From: a virus
DNA: 28,840 nt
Reading direction: 5' to 3' (one strand)
Virus record (IMG/VR): IMGVR_UViG_3300028597_000055
Location: 1-28,840 of that record
This document shows, one piece after another, positions 1 to 6,384 of this stretch (position 1 is its first letter; the number at the start of each line of letters is the position of its first letter). The position numbers were made by a program, and so were the translations under genes. A model generated the notes under the pieces. That model was not told the origin of the DNA and ran no database searches. It saw nothing but the letters and a program-made list of their open reading frames with translations.

Positions 1-490
1 AAGGGTCCGAAGGGTCTAGGAAGCTCGAAGACGAAGTCTGAGAGCTTCTATCCGCCTCCGCCTCCGCCTCAGGCCGTCGTGTGCCCGCAGGTTGCCGTCG
101 TGTGCCTGACATTCTGGAAGCTAAGTCATTGAATTCGCTCAGATAGTCAGCACCCTGGTCGGCGACGAGGTGAAGCGGAGGCAGCGGGTGTTTCGTCCGA
201 GCTGCACGCATGCGTTGACCGAACTTCGTCACGATCCCGAACGACCGCGGCGTCCTCGCATCGGGCTGGTAGAGCCGCACGAGGTCGGCGTCGGCCATCG
301 CGTTGAGCAGCGCCGGCACGTGGTCGCGCTTCACGTCCCCGCGCTTGGCGAGCTTGAAGGGCGTGGCCTCGAAGAGGCCGTAGTCGTCGGCCGACAGCAG
401 GATCGACACGTAGAGCCATCGGCCCTCGGGAGGGAGCGACAGCACGGCCTCGCTCTCCAGCAGGCCGTCACGCATGAGGCGCGTGGGCAT
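1..490 (-). CDS. Replication initiator-like phage protein, N-terminal part (runs off window)
   Basis: Reading leftward from the ATG at 490, the frame stays open to the window edge, giving about 163 residues. The first 75 or so look like the winged-helix N-terminal domain of phage replication proteins: MPTRLMRDGLLESEAV, then RWLYVSILLSADDYGLFE, then a second helix pair ending in DADLVRLYQ. After residue 125 a low-complexity linker follows (alternating Glu-Ala, then Ser-rich). The start lies 5 bases after the stop of the Cro-like gene, so the two are probably co-transcribed, as in lambdoid cro-replication operons. The linker DNA contains a hairpin and direct repeats that could be origin elements. 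By analogy with lambda O and similar initiators the role would be origin binding and helicase recruitment; this is inferred from fold and context. The C-terminal half is not visible. Confidence 0.7.
   Translation of the reverse strand, partial: MPTRLMRDGLLESEAVLSLPPEGRWLYVSILLSADDYGLFEATPFKLAKRGDVKRDHVPALLNAMADADLVRLYQPDARTPRSFGIVTKFGQRMRAARTKHPLPPLHLVADQGADYLSEFNDLASRMSGTRRQPAGTRRPEAEAEADRSSQTSSSSFLDPSDP
20..48. repeat. Strong hairpin inside the replication gene
   Basis: The arms GAAGCTC (20-26) and GAGCTTC (42-48) pair perfectly. Inside them AGAC (29-32) pairs with GTCT (36-39) around a GAA triloop, and the two stems are joined by tandem G-A mismatches (27-28 against 40-41). A C-GAA-G triloop is known to make very stable DNA mini-hairpins. 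The position, within the replication gene and 25 bases from a direct-repeat pair, suggests an origin or primosome-type structure. That function is inferred. Confidence 0.55.
73..106. repeat. Two 13-bp direct repeats (iteron-like)
   Basis: GCCGTCGTGTGCC occurs at 73-85 and exactly again at 94-106, a 21-base period or two helical turns. A short CCTCCG triplet-type run lies at about 52-70. The repeats sit in the linker of the replication gene, where lambda-type phages carry their origin iterons. Only two copies are seen, and the window ends before any others could be found. Confidence 0.45.
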
Positions 491-495
491 GGCGC

Positions 496-867
496 CTACG
501 CCGCTTCTTGACTGGCCTGGGTGACGGTGCCCCGCTGCGACTTCGCCGCGAACTTCGCCTTGCGCCGGTTGGCGATTCGAGCCGCGAGGGCCTCGGCGTT
601 GCAGCGCTTTGCCTCCTCGACGCGTGCCATGAGCGCCTCGTGCCACAGGTACGCGAACAGGTCGGGATGCAGGCTCACGTTGCCCGTGAGGCCCGCGGCG
701 GGCCGGTGCGTGAAGTGCTCGCGCACCGAGGCGGCGATGACGCGATCGACGAGCCGTGACGGCAGCTCGCTGGGCCACTTGCGCACCGCAGCGCCAGTGC
801 ATCCGACACGCCGAGCCACGTCGTCGGCTGTCGGCCCGAGGAGCTTCATCGCGATGGTTTTTTTCAT
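496..867 (-). CDS. Cro/YdaS-like DNA-binding regulator
   Basis: A 123-residue protein whose first 50 residues form a Cro/YdaS-type helix-turn-helix. The recognition region is roughly residues 13-32, with DDVARRVGCTGAAVRKW as its core, the usual pattern of a Cro-like protein that reads its operator as a dimer. The ATG at 867 is chosen because the domain begins there with MKKTIAMKLLG and a GAG-type ribosome site lies just upstream; the 40 residues obtainable further upstream are non-coding in character and cover the promoter. The C-terminal 70 residues (charged, Arg/Lys/Ala-rich) are longer than in classical Cro proteins and have no fold I recognise. It is the first gene of the leftward operon and faces a control region with palindromic operators, so it is the best candidate in the window for their ligand. 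The opposing CI-type repressor is not seen. Confidence 0.75.
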   Translation of the reverse strand: MKKTIAMKLLGPTADDVARRVGCTGAAVRKWPSELPSRLVDRVIAASVREHFTHRPAAGLTGNVSLHPDLFAYLWHEALMARVEEAKRCNAEALAARIANRRKAKFAAKSQRGTVTQASQEAA

Positions 868-896
868 GTTCTCTGCCCTGACGAATGGGGGGACCA

Positions 897-925
897 ATTG
901 AACGCTCAAGATTTTTTTTCCGCAA
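897..925 (-). promoter_or_regulatory. Candidate leftward early promoter
   Basis: On the minus strand TTGCGG (925-920) is followed after exactly 17 bases by TTCAAT (902-897), a 3/6 and 4/6 match to sigma-70 boxes with an A-tract in the spacer. The Cro-like start codon is 30 bases downstream. The -35 hexamer is itself an operator half-site, which would explain repression. Confidence 0.45.
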
Positions 926-1046
926 CAGAGCCGTCGAACTTCTGCATCCGCGTGACGCAATAGTTGCGGAGGAACTTGTTGCGGCAAGACCTTCCAACGA
1001 CCACATCGGCCATTGGTGCGGCAACGAAAAACGACCTGCCTTCGGT

Positions 1047-1064
1047 CCGTAACCTAGGTTGCGG
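1047..1064. promoter_or_regulatory. Palindromic operator, copy 1 (8-2-8)
   Basis: CCGTAACC-TA-GGTTGCGG is an inverted repeat with one mismatch. The same architecture, CGYAACC-NN-GGTTGCG, recurs at 9640-9657 in front of another early operon, so both are likely bound by the same dimeric regulator. The Cro-like protein or an unseen CI are the candidates. Confidence 0.6.
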
Positions 1065-1185
1065 AAAGTAAGTTGTTCGCAAAATCCTCTCTCACGACAG
1101 GCCCATTTTTTCGAGCGTTGACAGGGCCTGCAGCGAAGTTGCCCACTCGCGTTCCCGCTTCATCCTGTACCTCATGAGGACGCGA

Positions 1186-2121
1186 ATGACGAACGAAAAA
1201 GCAGCGAGGCCGTCGGTAATTTTTTCGCCAAGTTCGTCACCTCCAGGACCACGATCCTGGCCTCTCGGGTTCGTGCACGACCTGCCGAACCACGACTACC
1301 ACCGCGGCCCTGGCCTGTCGAACAGCGGACTCAAGCTGCTGCGGAAATCGCCCTGGCACTACCACTCGTTGAACGGCATCGAGCTGCCGGCGTGGATGCT
1401 CGATGAGGTCGACGGCGAGGGCAGCGCGGCGATGTTCGCGGGCACCCTCTGCCACTGCGCCACGTTGGAACCGTTCGCGTTCGACGACCGCTACGCCATC
1501 GGCCCGGCGTTGAACAAGAACTCGAAGGAGTGGAAAGCGTTCGTCGAGGCCGCGAAGCCCCGGCAGGTCATCAGCCGGAAGCAGTACGAAGTCGCGCGGG
1601 CCCAGGCCACGTCGTTGCGCAACCTCGCGGACGTGCGCGAGGTGCTCGACGACGGCGAGTTCGAAGTCTCGGGCTACTGGCTGGACCAGGCGACCGGCGT
1701 GCTGTGCCGGTGCCGGCCGGACTGCATGAACCGCGGGTTCGGCATCAGCTCGCACGGCGTGTCGTCGCCGGCCTCGATGCTGCTCGACGTGAAGACCACG
1801 CAGAACGCGAGCAGCACCACCGAGCTTCGCCGCACGATTGCGAACTTCGGCTACCACCATCAGGCGGACTGGTACAAGCGCGGCGTCGAGACCATCACGC
1901 GCGCCCCGGTGTGCGGGTTCATCTTCGCGTTCGTCGAGTCGACGTACCCGTTCGCGGCCCGCGTGGTCGAGCTAGACGAACTGTCCATGCGCATCGCGCG
2001 GGAGCAGAACGACGAGGCCCTGCAGATCTACGCGCATTGCGAGCGCATGGGCGAGTGGCCGAGCTACCCGCCGGAGCTGGAGACCGTCTCGCTGCCGCGC
2101 TGGGCAGGCGGTGAAGCATGA
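1186..2121 (+). CDS. RecE / exodeoxyribonuclease VIII-type nuclease
   Basis: A 311-residue protein of the PD-(D/E)XK exonuclease family related to the RecE C-terminal domain (DUF3799 type). The N-terminal signature DLPNHDYHRGPGLSNSGLK spans residues 32-50. Catalytic-type residues are His90 in GTLCH, Asp179, Asp201-x-Lys203 in LLDVKTT and the Q226-x3-Y230 motif. These enzymes chew one strand from a double-strand end and hand the exposed strand to an annealing protein. The ATG at 1186 is preferred over the one at 1174 because AGGA lies 5 bases upstream of it and nothing suitable precedes the other. It is the first gene of the rightward early operon, followed by a membrane peptide and a candidate annealing protein, which supports a recombination module. 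Confidence 0.85.
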   Translation: MTNEKAARPSVIFSPSSSPPGPRSWPLGFVHDLPNHDYHRGPGLSNSGLKLLRKSPWHYHSLNGIELPAWMLDEVDGEGSAAMFAGTLCHCATLEPFAFDDRYAIGPALNKNSKEWKAFVEAAKPRQVISRKQYEVARAQATSLRNLADVREVLDDGEFEVSGYWLDQATGVLCRCRPDCMNRGFGISSHGVSSPASMLLDVKTTQNASSTTELRRTIANFGYHHQADWYKRGVETITRAPVCGFIFAFVESTYPFAARVVELDELSMRIAREQNDEALQIYAHCERMGEWPSYPPELETVSLPRWAGGEA

Positions 2122-2149
2122 CGCGACTCGCAGACGCTGGAGGTGAGGC

Positions 2150-2356
2150 ATGACACGCGACCCGTTGACCGAGCGGTTCAAACACGAGCTGCGCGAGATT
2201 GACCCGGACCCGAAGGATTGGTTCGAACGCCCCGACCCGCTGCACCGGTTCAGCGCCTGGGGCGCCGTGGCGCTCGCCATCGCGTTCTCGGCCGTGCTGG
2301 TCGGCATGGTCGTCGTCGGATTCCTGTGGGGGCGCTGGCTCCTGCAGCAACTGTGA
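2150..2356 (+). CDS. Small single-pass membrane protein
   Basis: A 68-residue protein with a charged N-terminal half (residues 1-35, many Asp/Glu/Arg/Pro) and one hydrophobic segment at about 38-60 (WGAVALAIAFSAVLVGMVVV), ending in a short polar tail. A strong ribosome site (GGAGG, 6 bases before the ATG) supports the start. It sits between the exonuclease and the candidate annealing protein. No family is recognised. A membrane role such as superinfection exclusion is possible, but nothing in the sequence shows it. Confidence 0.65.
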   Translation: MTRDPLTERFKHELREIDPDPKDWFERPDPLHRFSAWGAVALAIAFSAVLVGMVVVGFLWGRWLLQQL

Positions 2357-2509
2357 GTTCCCGATGGTGACGGCACCGTGACGCATGGCAGATGCGGGCG
2401 CCTTCACTGCCCCTCGTGGGCTGCATGACACCGATGCCCGCGGTGATGAATCTGCCAGGGCCAGGGGTGCGTCTGTAACGCGCACTGAATCCCACAAGGA
2501 GCTTCTCGC

Positions 2510-3637
2510 ATGAATGAACTCGCCGTCAGTCCCTTCGCCGTGGCCCAGGCCAACGGTGACACCGCCGCAGCGGCGTCCGCTGCTCACGCTCGCGCGCTGG
2601 TCGAGGCGCGGTACGTGGTCGCGCTCAAGCGACCCCGCGACATGGACGCCGTACGCGCCCGCATCCTGAAGGAGTGCATGCGACCGAGCTTCGCCGCGGT
2701 GGCCCGCTACGTGAAGCCGATCGGCAAGGACCGTTCGAAGTGGCCCACGGGCCCGAGCGTGCGCTTCGCCGAGGCCGCGATCCGTGCCATGGGGAACGTG
2801 ACCGTCGACACCACCACGACGCACGACGACGCCGAGCGCCGCATCGTGCACGTCGAGGTGGTCGACCTCGAATCGAACGTGCCCTATGGCCTCGACGTGC
2901 CCGTCGCCAAGACCATCGAGCGCAAGCGCGCGAAGGAGGGCGACCAGATCGTCGGGCAGCGCACGAACAGCTACGGCGAGATCGTGTTCATCCTCGTAGG
3001 GACCGACGACGACGTTCTGAACAAACAAGCTGCGCTCGTGTCGAAGGCAATCCGCACGCTGGCGCTTCGCCTCGTGCCCGGCGACCTCATCGACGAGGCC
3101 ATGGAGCAGATCATGGTCACGCAGAGCACCGAGGACGCGAAAGACCCGGACTCCGCGCGCCGCAAGCTGTTCGACGCCTTCGGCGCGATCGGCGTGTCGA
3201 TCGAGCAGCTCAAGCTGTACCTGGGCCACGACGCGAGCACGCTCACGCCGAAGGAGACCAGCGACCTGCGCGCGCTGTACGCCGCGCTGCGCGATGGCGA
3301 GACGACGTGGCGGGAGGTGATGGACGGGCGCGAGGGTGCGGCCACTGAGGGCGGGACGTCGGCACCGAAGACCAGCGCGGCCGATGCCGTGGCCGCTCGC
3401 CGTGCAGCCAAGCAGAAGGTCGCACAGGCCGAGGTCGACAAGGTGCAAGCGAAGGCGCCGACTCCCGCCCTCGATGACGCGAGCGCCGCGGTGCTGAAGT
3501 ACCTGTCCGCGATCGAGAACGCCCCGGACGCCGATGCCGCCGCGCTCACGCTCGACGAGGCGCGCTTCGCCGAACTGAGCGACGAGGCGATGTCTCAGCT
3601 CGGCGCGGCCTACAGCGCGAAGTGGCAGACCTCATGA
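2510..3637 (+). CDS. Conserved phage recombination-module protein, candidate single-strand annealing protein
   Basis: A 375-residue protein of a family often found in phages beside RecE-like nucleases. Recognisable stretches are ARALVEARYVVALKRPRDM (residues 27-45), a KECMRPSFAAVARY segment, GPSVRFAEAAIRAMGNV, DLESNVPYGLDV, and NKQAALVSKAIRTLALRLVPGDL. The last 100 residues are Ala-rich and probably flexible. Position directly after the RecE-type gene, in one operon, suggests that it anneals the strand exposed by the nuclease, as RecT or Erf do. That assignment is contextual: I see no RecT, Erf or Rad52 signature I could defend. AAGGAG 9 bases before the ATG fixes the start. The 153 bases before it hold no gene. 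Confidence 0.7.
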   Translation: MNELAVSPFAVAQANGDTAAAASAAHARALVEARYVVALKRPRDMDAVRARILKECMRPSFAAVARYVKPIGKDRSKWPTGPSVRFAEAAIRAMGNVTVDTTTTHDDAERRIVHVEVVDLESNVPYGLDVPVAKTIERKRAKEGDQIVGQRTNSYGEIVFILVGTDDDVLNKQAALVSKAIRTLALRLVPGDLIDEAMEQIMVTQSTEDAKDPDSARRKLFDAFGAIGVSIEQLKLYLGHDASTLTPKETSDLRALYAALRDGETTWREVMDGREGAATEGGTSAPKTSAADAVAARRAAKQKVAQAEVDKVQAKAPTPALDDASAAVLKYLSAIENAPDADAAALTLDEARFAELSDEAMSQLGAAYSAKWQTS

Positions 3638-3891
3638 ACGCGCCCGGCACCACCCGGCTGTACGTTGTCGCTGCCACCGACACGGGCAAGGAGCGAATCA
3701 TCCGTGCCGAGTCGAAAGCTAAGGCGGTGGCCGCGTCCGCGGTGGCCCGCATCGCCTCGCAGAGCGATCTGGAGCGCCTGCTGGTCGACGGCGTGTTGCC
3801 CGAGAACAGCGAAGCCTTCGAGCGCGCCAACCCTTCACCCACGCGGGCAAAGGCTCGCACCACGACCCACAGGAGCACCCGCAATGTTTGA
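3634..3891 (+). CDS. Small conserved phage protein
   Basis: An 85-residue protein, MNAPGTTRLYVVAATDTGKE at the start, with a short beta-alpha pattern (RLYVVAATD, then KAKAVAASAVARI) and a Pro/Thr/Arg-rich tail. Similar short proteins that begin with a TRLYLV-type strand are common in phage recombination modules, but their role is unknown to me. Its ATG overlaps the stop of the preceding gene (ATGA), and it overlaps the next gene by 8 bases, so translation is coupled on both sides. A start 12 bases earlier is possible but would break this overlap. Confidence 0.65.
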   Translation: MNAPGTTRLYVVAATDTGKERIIRAESKAKAVAASAVARIASQSDLERLLVDGVLPENSEAFERANPSPTRAKARTTTHRSTRNV

Positions 3892-4453
3892 ACTCAAGAC
3901 CCCCACCACCGTGCAGCTCGTCAGCGTCACGAACCGCAGCGAGCACCACGGCGAGGAGCTGACCCCGGCAGTGTCCTTCGGCCTGAAGTGGGAGGGCAGC
4001 GCCAGCATTCTCGACACGCTGTGCCCCGAGGTGCGGCCCGTGCTGATCGTGCCGGCGCTGGAGTCGCTCGCGCTGAAGACCGTGTGCCAGGGCTGGACCG
4101 TGCTGGTCGAGCACGGCATCGACGAGAACGCGCCGATCCGCCTCGGCGCCTGCAAGGTCGACAAGTTCAAGCTCACGCCGAAGAACGACGGGATGATCGA
4201 ACTGAAGATGCGCGTGGCGTCGTCGGACCTCGACGCGATGCGCCTCGGCCTCCTCGGCATGAAGGTCGGACAGGAGGTGGTCGTGAAGATGACGGCGCCG
4301 AAGGGCGCGACGATGACCACCACCGATGCCGAGGCGAAGGCGCTGGCGAAGCAGAAGGATCAGGAGGCCGCAGGGCAGACCCGCATCGACCAGGCCGACG
4401 CCGCGGGCCGCGAGTTCGCGCGCTCGGTGAAGGCGAACGCCGCGCGGGCCTGA
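3884..4453 (+). CDS. Conserved phage protein of the recombination module, function unknown
   Basis: A 189-residue protein. The first 150 residues are beta-rich (MFELKTPTTVQLVSVTNRS, later CQGWTVLVEHGI and KVDKFKLTPKNDGMIELKMR) and the last 40 form an Ala/Lys/Gln-rich helix. The start is set by AGGAG 8 bases upstream. It stands two genes after the candidate annealing protein and directly before the DNA methylase (2 bases apart), so a role in DNA binding or recombination is plausible but not shown by any motif. The long frame that extends upstream of 3884 is a shadow of the preceding genes. Confidence 0.7.
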   Translation: MFELKTPTTVQLVSVTNRSEHHGEELTPAVSFGLKWEGSASILDTLCPEVRPVLIVPALESLALKTVCQGWTVLVEHGIDENAPIRLGACKVDKFKLTPKNDGMIELKMRVASSDLDAMRLGLLGMKVGQEVVVKMTAPKGATMTTTDAEAKALAKQKDQEAAGQTRIDQADAAGREFARSVKANAARA

Positions 4454-4455
4454 GC

Positions 4456-5193
4456 GTGAATGAGCTGGCTTTGTTCGCGGGCATTGGTGGCGGCCTGCTC
4501 GCAGGCCACTGGCTCGGCTGGCGAGTCGTCTGCGCTGTCGAGGTTGACCCCTACGCCGCAAGCGTACTTGTCGCCCGACAGAACGACGGACTTCTCCCGC
4601 CCTTCCCGGTTTGGGATGACGTTCGCACCTTTGACGGACGACCTTGGCGCGGCCGTGTTGACGTGGTGTCTGGCGGCTTCCCTTGCCAGGACATCAGCAA
4701 GATCGGAAGCGGCGCCGGCCTCGACGGCGCCCGCTCCGGCCTCTGGCGCGAGTTCGCGCGTGTCGTGGGCGAGGTTCGACCCGGCTTCGTCTTCGTGGAG
4801 AACAGCCCAGCGCTCCTTGTTCGCGGACTCGGACGACTCCTCGCTGACTTGGCCCGCCTCGGGTATCGCTGCCGGTGGCGAGTGTTGGGAGCTGCCGATG
4901 TCGGCGCCCCGCACGAGCGCAACCGGATCTGGATCGTCGCGGACCTCGAAGGCGGGGCCGCGCTTCCCGACGCCGATCGCGCGGGACTACCGCAGCGGGA
5001 AGGCATCGGCCGCGACGATGGCGAAGAACTGCCGGCCGCTGTCGGAGCACGTTGGTGGGCTGTTGAACCCGACGTGGGTCGAGTGGCTGATGGGTTTCCC
5101 TCCCGGGTGGAGCGGATTCGAGCCCTTGGAAACGGACAAGTACCCGCCTGCGCTGTCGAAGCGTGGCGGTCGTTGACACAATCGAGAGCATGA
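4456..5193 (+). CDS. Cytosine-C5 DNA methyltransferase (compact phage type)
   Basis: A 245-residue enzyme that would transfer a methyl group from S-adenosylmethionine to C5 of cytosine. The motifs appear in order: I, ALFAGIGGG (residues 5-13), for cofactor binding; IV, GGFPCQDIS (73-81), with catalytic Cys77; VI, VENS (114-117), where most relatives have ENV; VIII, PHERNRIWIVA (152-162); and X, LGNGQVP (224-230). The target-recognition stretch between VIII and X is very short (about 60 residues), typical of small phage orphan methylases. The GTG at 4456 is used, 2 bases after the preceding stop. No restriction gene is nearby, so self-protection or regulation is more likely than a restriction-modification system. 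Nearly the whole gene is also open in the +1 frame (see the next entry). Confidence 0.9.
   Translation: MNELALFAGIGGGLLAGHWLGWRVVCAVEVDPYAASVLVARQNDGLLPPFPVWDDVRTFDGRPWRGRVDVVSGGFPCQDISKIGSGAGLDGARSGLWREFARVVGEVRPGFVFVENSPALLVRGLGRLLADLARLGYRCRWRVLGAADVGAPHERNRIWIVADLEGGAALPDADRAGLPQREGIGRDDGEELPAAVGARWWAVEPDVGRVADGFPSRVERIRALGNGQVPACAVEAWRSLTQSRA
4460..5176 (+). CDS. ORF overlapping the methyltransferase in the +1 frame (candidate overlapping gene)
   Basis: A 238-codon ORF lies almost entirely inside the methylase gene, shifted by one base. Its translation is not random. From about residue 70 it carries stretches I recognise from phage proteins often labelled methyltransferase-associated or hypothetical: CLAASLARTSA, ARFDPASSSWRTAQRSLF, SLTWPASG, PTPIARDYRSG, and near the end LLNPTWVEWLMGFPPGW. 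These conserved blocks suggest that both frames are under selection. Its ATG lies 4 bases after the GTG of the methylase, so both could use the same ribosome site. The N-terminal 60 residues look less family-like. Whether it is translated is unknown. The alternative is that I recall database entries that are themselves out-of-frame translations of methylase genes. Confidence 0.5.
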   Translation: MSWLCSRALVAACSQATGSAGESSALSRLTPTPQAYLSPDRTTDFSRPSRFGMTFAPLTDDLGAAVLTWCLAASLARTSARSEAAPASTAPAPASGASSRVSWARFDPASSSWRTAQRSLFADSDDSSLTWPASGIAAGGECWELPMSAPRTSATGSGSSRTSKAGPRFPTPIARDYRSGKASAATMAKNCRPLSEHVGGLLNPTWVEWLMGFPPGWSGFEPLETDKYPPALSKRGGR

Positions 5194-5202
5194 GGAGCAA
5201 CC

Positions 5203-5472
5203 ATGATCGGCACACAACCCACGGGCGCGCTTCCTGGCGTGGTCATCAGCAGCGTCATCAGCGAGGGGCTCACGGTGCGAGCGAACGGCAAGCCGGCGCG
5301 CCTCGCAGTGATCGACGACGAGGGGCACGTACTCGCGAGTGGCGATCAGGTCGCGCGTGAGGCCGAGGCGGTGGCAATCAACGCCTACCGGAACTTCCTC
5401 GAAGGCGAGGGGCGGCTGCGCGTCAGCTCGAAGGCGATCCCCTTCGTGATGCCGCCGGAGGACCGCTCGTGA
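5203..5472 (+). CDS. Small phage protein, function unknown
   Basis: An 89-residue protein preceded by GAGGAG 5 bases before its ATG. The N-terminal two thirds look like a small beta-sheet (GVVISSVISEGLTVRANGKP, then RLAVIDDEGHVLASG), followed by a helix with a FLEGEGRLRVSS turn. It follows the methylase by 9 bases and its stop overlaps the next start (GTGA), so it belongs to the same operon. No motif indicates a function. Confidence 0.65.
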   Translation: MIGTQPTGALPGVVISSVISEGLTVRANGKPARLAVIDDEGHVLASGDQVAREAEAVAINAYRNFLEGEGRLRVSSKAIPFVMPPEDRS

Positions 5473-5750
5473 GGTATGCGGTGCGCTGTTGCTGCCAGCC
5501 CGAGCGCGTGCTCGGCTGGCTTCACCTCCCGGCCGGCGTGCACACGATCGAGGTGCCCGAGGCGTGCGGCTGGACCTCGGGGCTCATCGTGCCGCGCGAG
5601 TCGCCCCACCGGCATCGCGTCGAGGTGCGTGAGTATCAGCACGAGGACGGCACCCGCGAGTGGGCCGTCTACAGCGAGGGGCGCGCGCTGGACTTCTGGT
5701 CGAAACTGTCGGGCTTCGAGCCGGCCGGCATCCGGCAGGCGTCCAGATAG
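5469..5750 (+). CDS. Small conserved phage protein, last gene of the recombination operon
   Basis: A 93-residue protein beginning MRYAVRCCCQPERVLGW, with three adjacent cysteines at 7-9, and ending with EWAVYSEGRALDFWSKLSGF. Short phage proteins with an RCCC-type start and a YSE...FWR ending are familiar to me from phage early regions, without known function. The three cysteines could bind metal, but no second Cys pair is seen. The GTG start overlaps the stop of the previous gene. A strong terminator follows 20 bases after its stop, closing the operon. Confidence 0.65.
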   Translation: MRYAVRCCCQPERVLGWLHLPAGVHTIEVPEACGWTSGLIVPRESPHRHRVEVREYQHEDGTREWAVYSEGRALDFWSKLSGFEPAGIRQASR

Positions 5751-5770
5751 ATGCCATTCAGACCCCAACG

Positions 5771-5798
5771 AGGCCCGGTTCGCCGGGCTTTTTCTTTT
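5771..5798 (+). terminator. Rho-independent terminator closing the recombination/methylase operon
   Basis: GCCCGG (5773-5778), a TTCG tetraloop and CCGGGC (5783-5788) form a stem lengthened by a G-T and an A-T pair, followed directly by TTTTTCTTTT. This is a textbook intrinsic terminator on the plus strand. It separates the upstream operon from the small-gene cassette. Confidence 0.9.
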
Positions 5799-5846
5799 AC
5801 GCTTTGCGTTAAATAATTCCACCTGCGGTTTACGCATTGCGTTAAA
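5796..5846. promoter_or_regulatory. Two tandem operator-like repeats in front of the small-gene cassette
   Basis: TTTACGCTTTGCGTTAAA at 5796-5813 and TTTACGCATTGCGTTAAA at 5829-5846 differ at one position and are spaced 33 bases start to start, about three helical turns. Each is an imperfect inverted repeat around ACGC-3-GCGT. They lie in the most AT-rich stretch between the terminator and the first cassette gene at 5881, where the promoter must be. A convincing -35/-10 pair could not be assigned. The obvious candidate ligand is the HTH protein encoded at 6608. Confidence 0.65.
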
Positions 5847-5880
5847 GTCTAACCATCGCAACACGCAACCGGACCAGACC

Positions 5881-6084
5881 ATGACCTCCTTCCCCGTCAC
5901 CGTTTCCTACCTCAACGAAGCCGGCCAGACCGAGCAGGACACGACCGTGTTTTTCAACGCGGCGAAGGCCAACGCCTTCTGCGTCGAGGAGATGAAGTGG
6001 GAGGGCACCGTTCGCGTTGTCTGCCTGCCGCTCGGCGTGGATGTCGAGGGCGACTACGTCGGCGTCTCGCACACCTTCGCCTGA
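5881..6084 (+). CDS. Small cassette protein 1, function unknown
   Basis: A 67-residue acidic protein, MTSFPVTVSYLNEAGQTEQD at the start. Alternating beta and alpha segments (VTVSYLNEAG, TTVFFNAAKANAFCVEEM, TVRVVCLPLGVD) suggest a small alpha/beta fold. It is the first gene after the tandem operators. No Shine-Dalgarno sequence is present; instead CCAGACC touches the ATG, a leader shared with its neighbours. Size, acidity and position match what anti-CRISPR and other anti-defence proteins look like, but this is circumstantial. Confidence 0.6.
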   Translation: MTSFPVTVSYLNEAGQTEQDTTVFFNAAKANAFCVEEMKWEGTVRVVCLPLGVDVEGDYVGVSHTFA

Positions 6085-6146
6085 GTCTTCGAGGCCCGCC
6101 ACAAAGGGGCCACCTCCAAACACCCGCCACCGACGAAAGCCCGACC

Positions 6147-6353
6147 ATGAACACCGCCACCGCCCTGACCACCGTGAAGAACACGTTCACCACCTTCGAC
6201 GGCAAGACGGTCACCCTGGTGGTCGAGCCGAAGGGTGACAAGTTCCGGGTGTCGGCCCGCGACGAAGGCGGCTACCACCTCCGCTTCATGTTCGGCGTGA
6301 AGTACGACACCAGGGCACAAGCCGACGCCGCCATCAACGACTACTGCGCCTGA
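6147..6353 (+). CDS. Small cassette protein 2, function unknown
   Basis: A 68-residue protein (MNTATALTTVKNTFTTFDGK at the start). It looks like a short beta-sheet (TVTLVVEPKGDKFRVSARDE) followed by HLRFMFGVKY and a C-terminal helix of the type TRAQADAAINDY. The last part is reminiscent of small phage proteins that end in an AxxAxxxINxY helix. Its leader is A/C-rich with CCCGACC directly before the ATG and lacks a Shine-Dalgarno sequence. It lies 62 bases after gene 1 of the cassette. The function is not recognisable. Confidence 0.6.
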   Translation: MNTATALTTVKNTFTTFDGKTVTLVVEPKGDKFRVSARDEGGYHLRFMFGVKYDTRAQADAAINDYCA

Positions 6354-6384
6354 GACACCGGGCCACCACCAGCGGACCACCACC

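Larger units (their letters stand above)
868..1185. promoter_or_regulatory. Divergent control region between the leftward and rightward early operons
   Basis: There is no gene in these 318 bases. The region is more AT-rich than its surroundings and holds one palindromic operator (1047-1064) plus single half-sites of the TTGCGG type at 920-926 (reverse orientation), 963-969 and 978-984. Transcription must leave in both directions, toward the Cro-like gene and toward the RecE-like gene. A leftward promoter can be drawn; for the rightward direction a TTGACA hexamer at 1118-1123 stands out, but no acceptable -10 box follows at normal spacing, so the rightward start is unresolved. Confidence 0.65.

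Noticed and set aside
1118-1146. Rightward promoter built on the perfect TTGACA at 1118-1123
   Set aside because: No -10-like hexamer occurs 16-18 bases downstream, so I left the rightward promoter unassigned.
1919-3448. 509-codon minus-strand ORF opposite the RecE-like and candidate annealing genes
   Set aside because: Composition is low-complexity Arg/Ala/His-rich, and the plus-strand genes have conserved motifs and ribosome sites.
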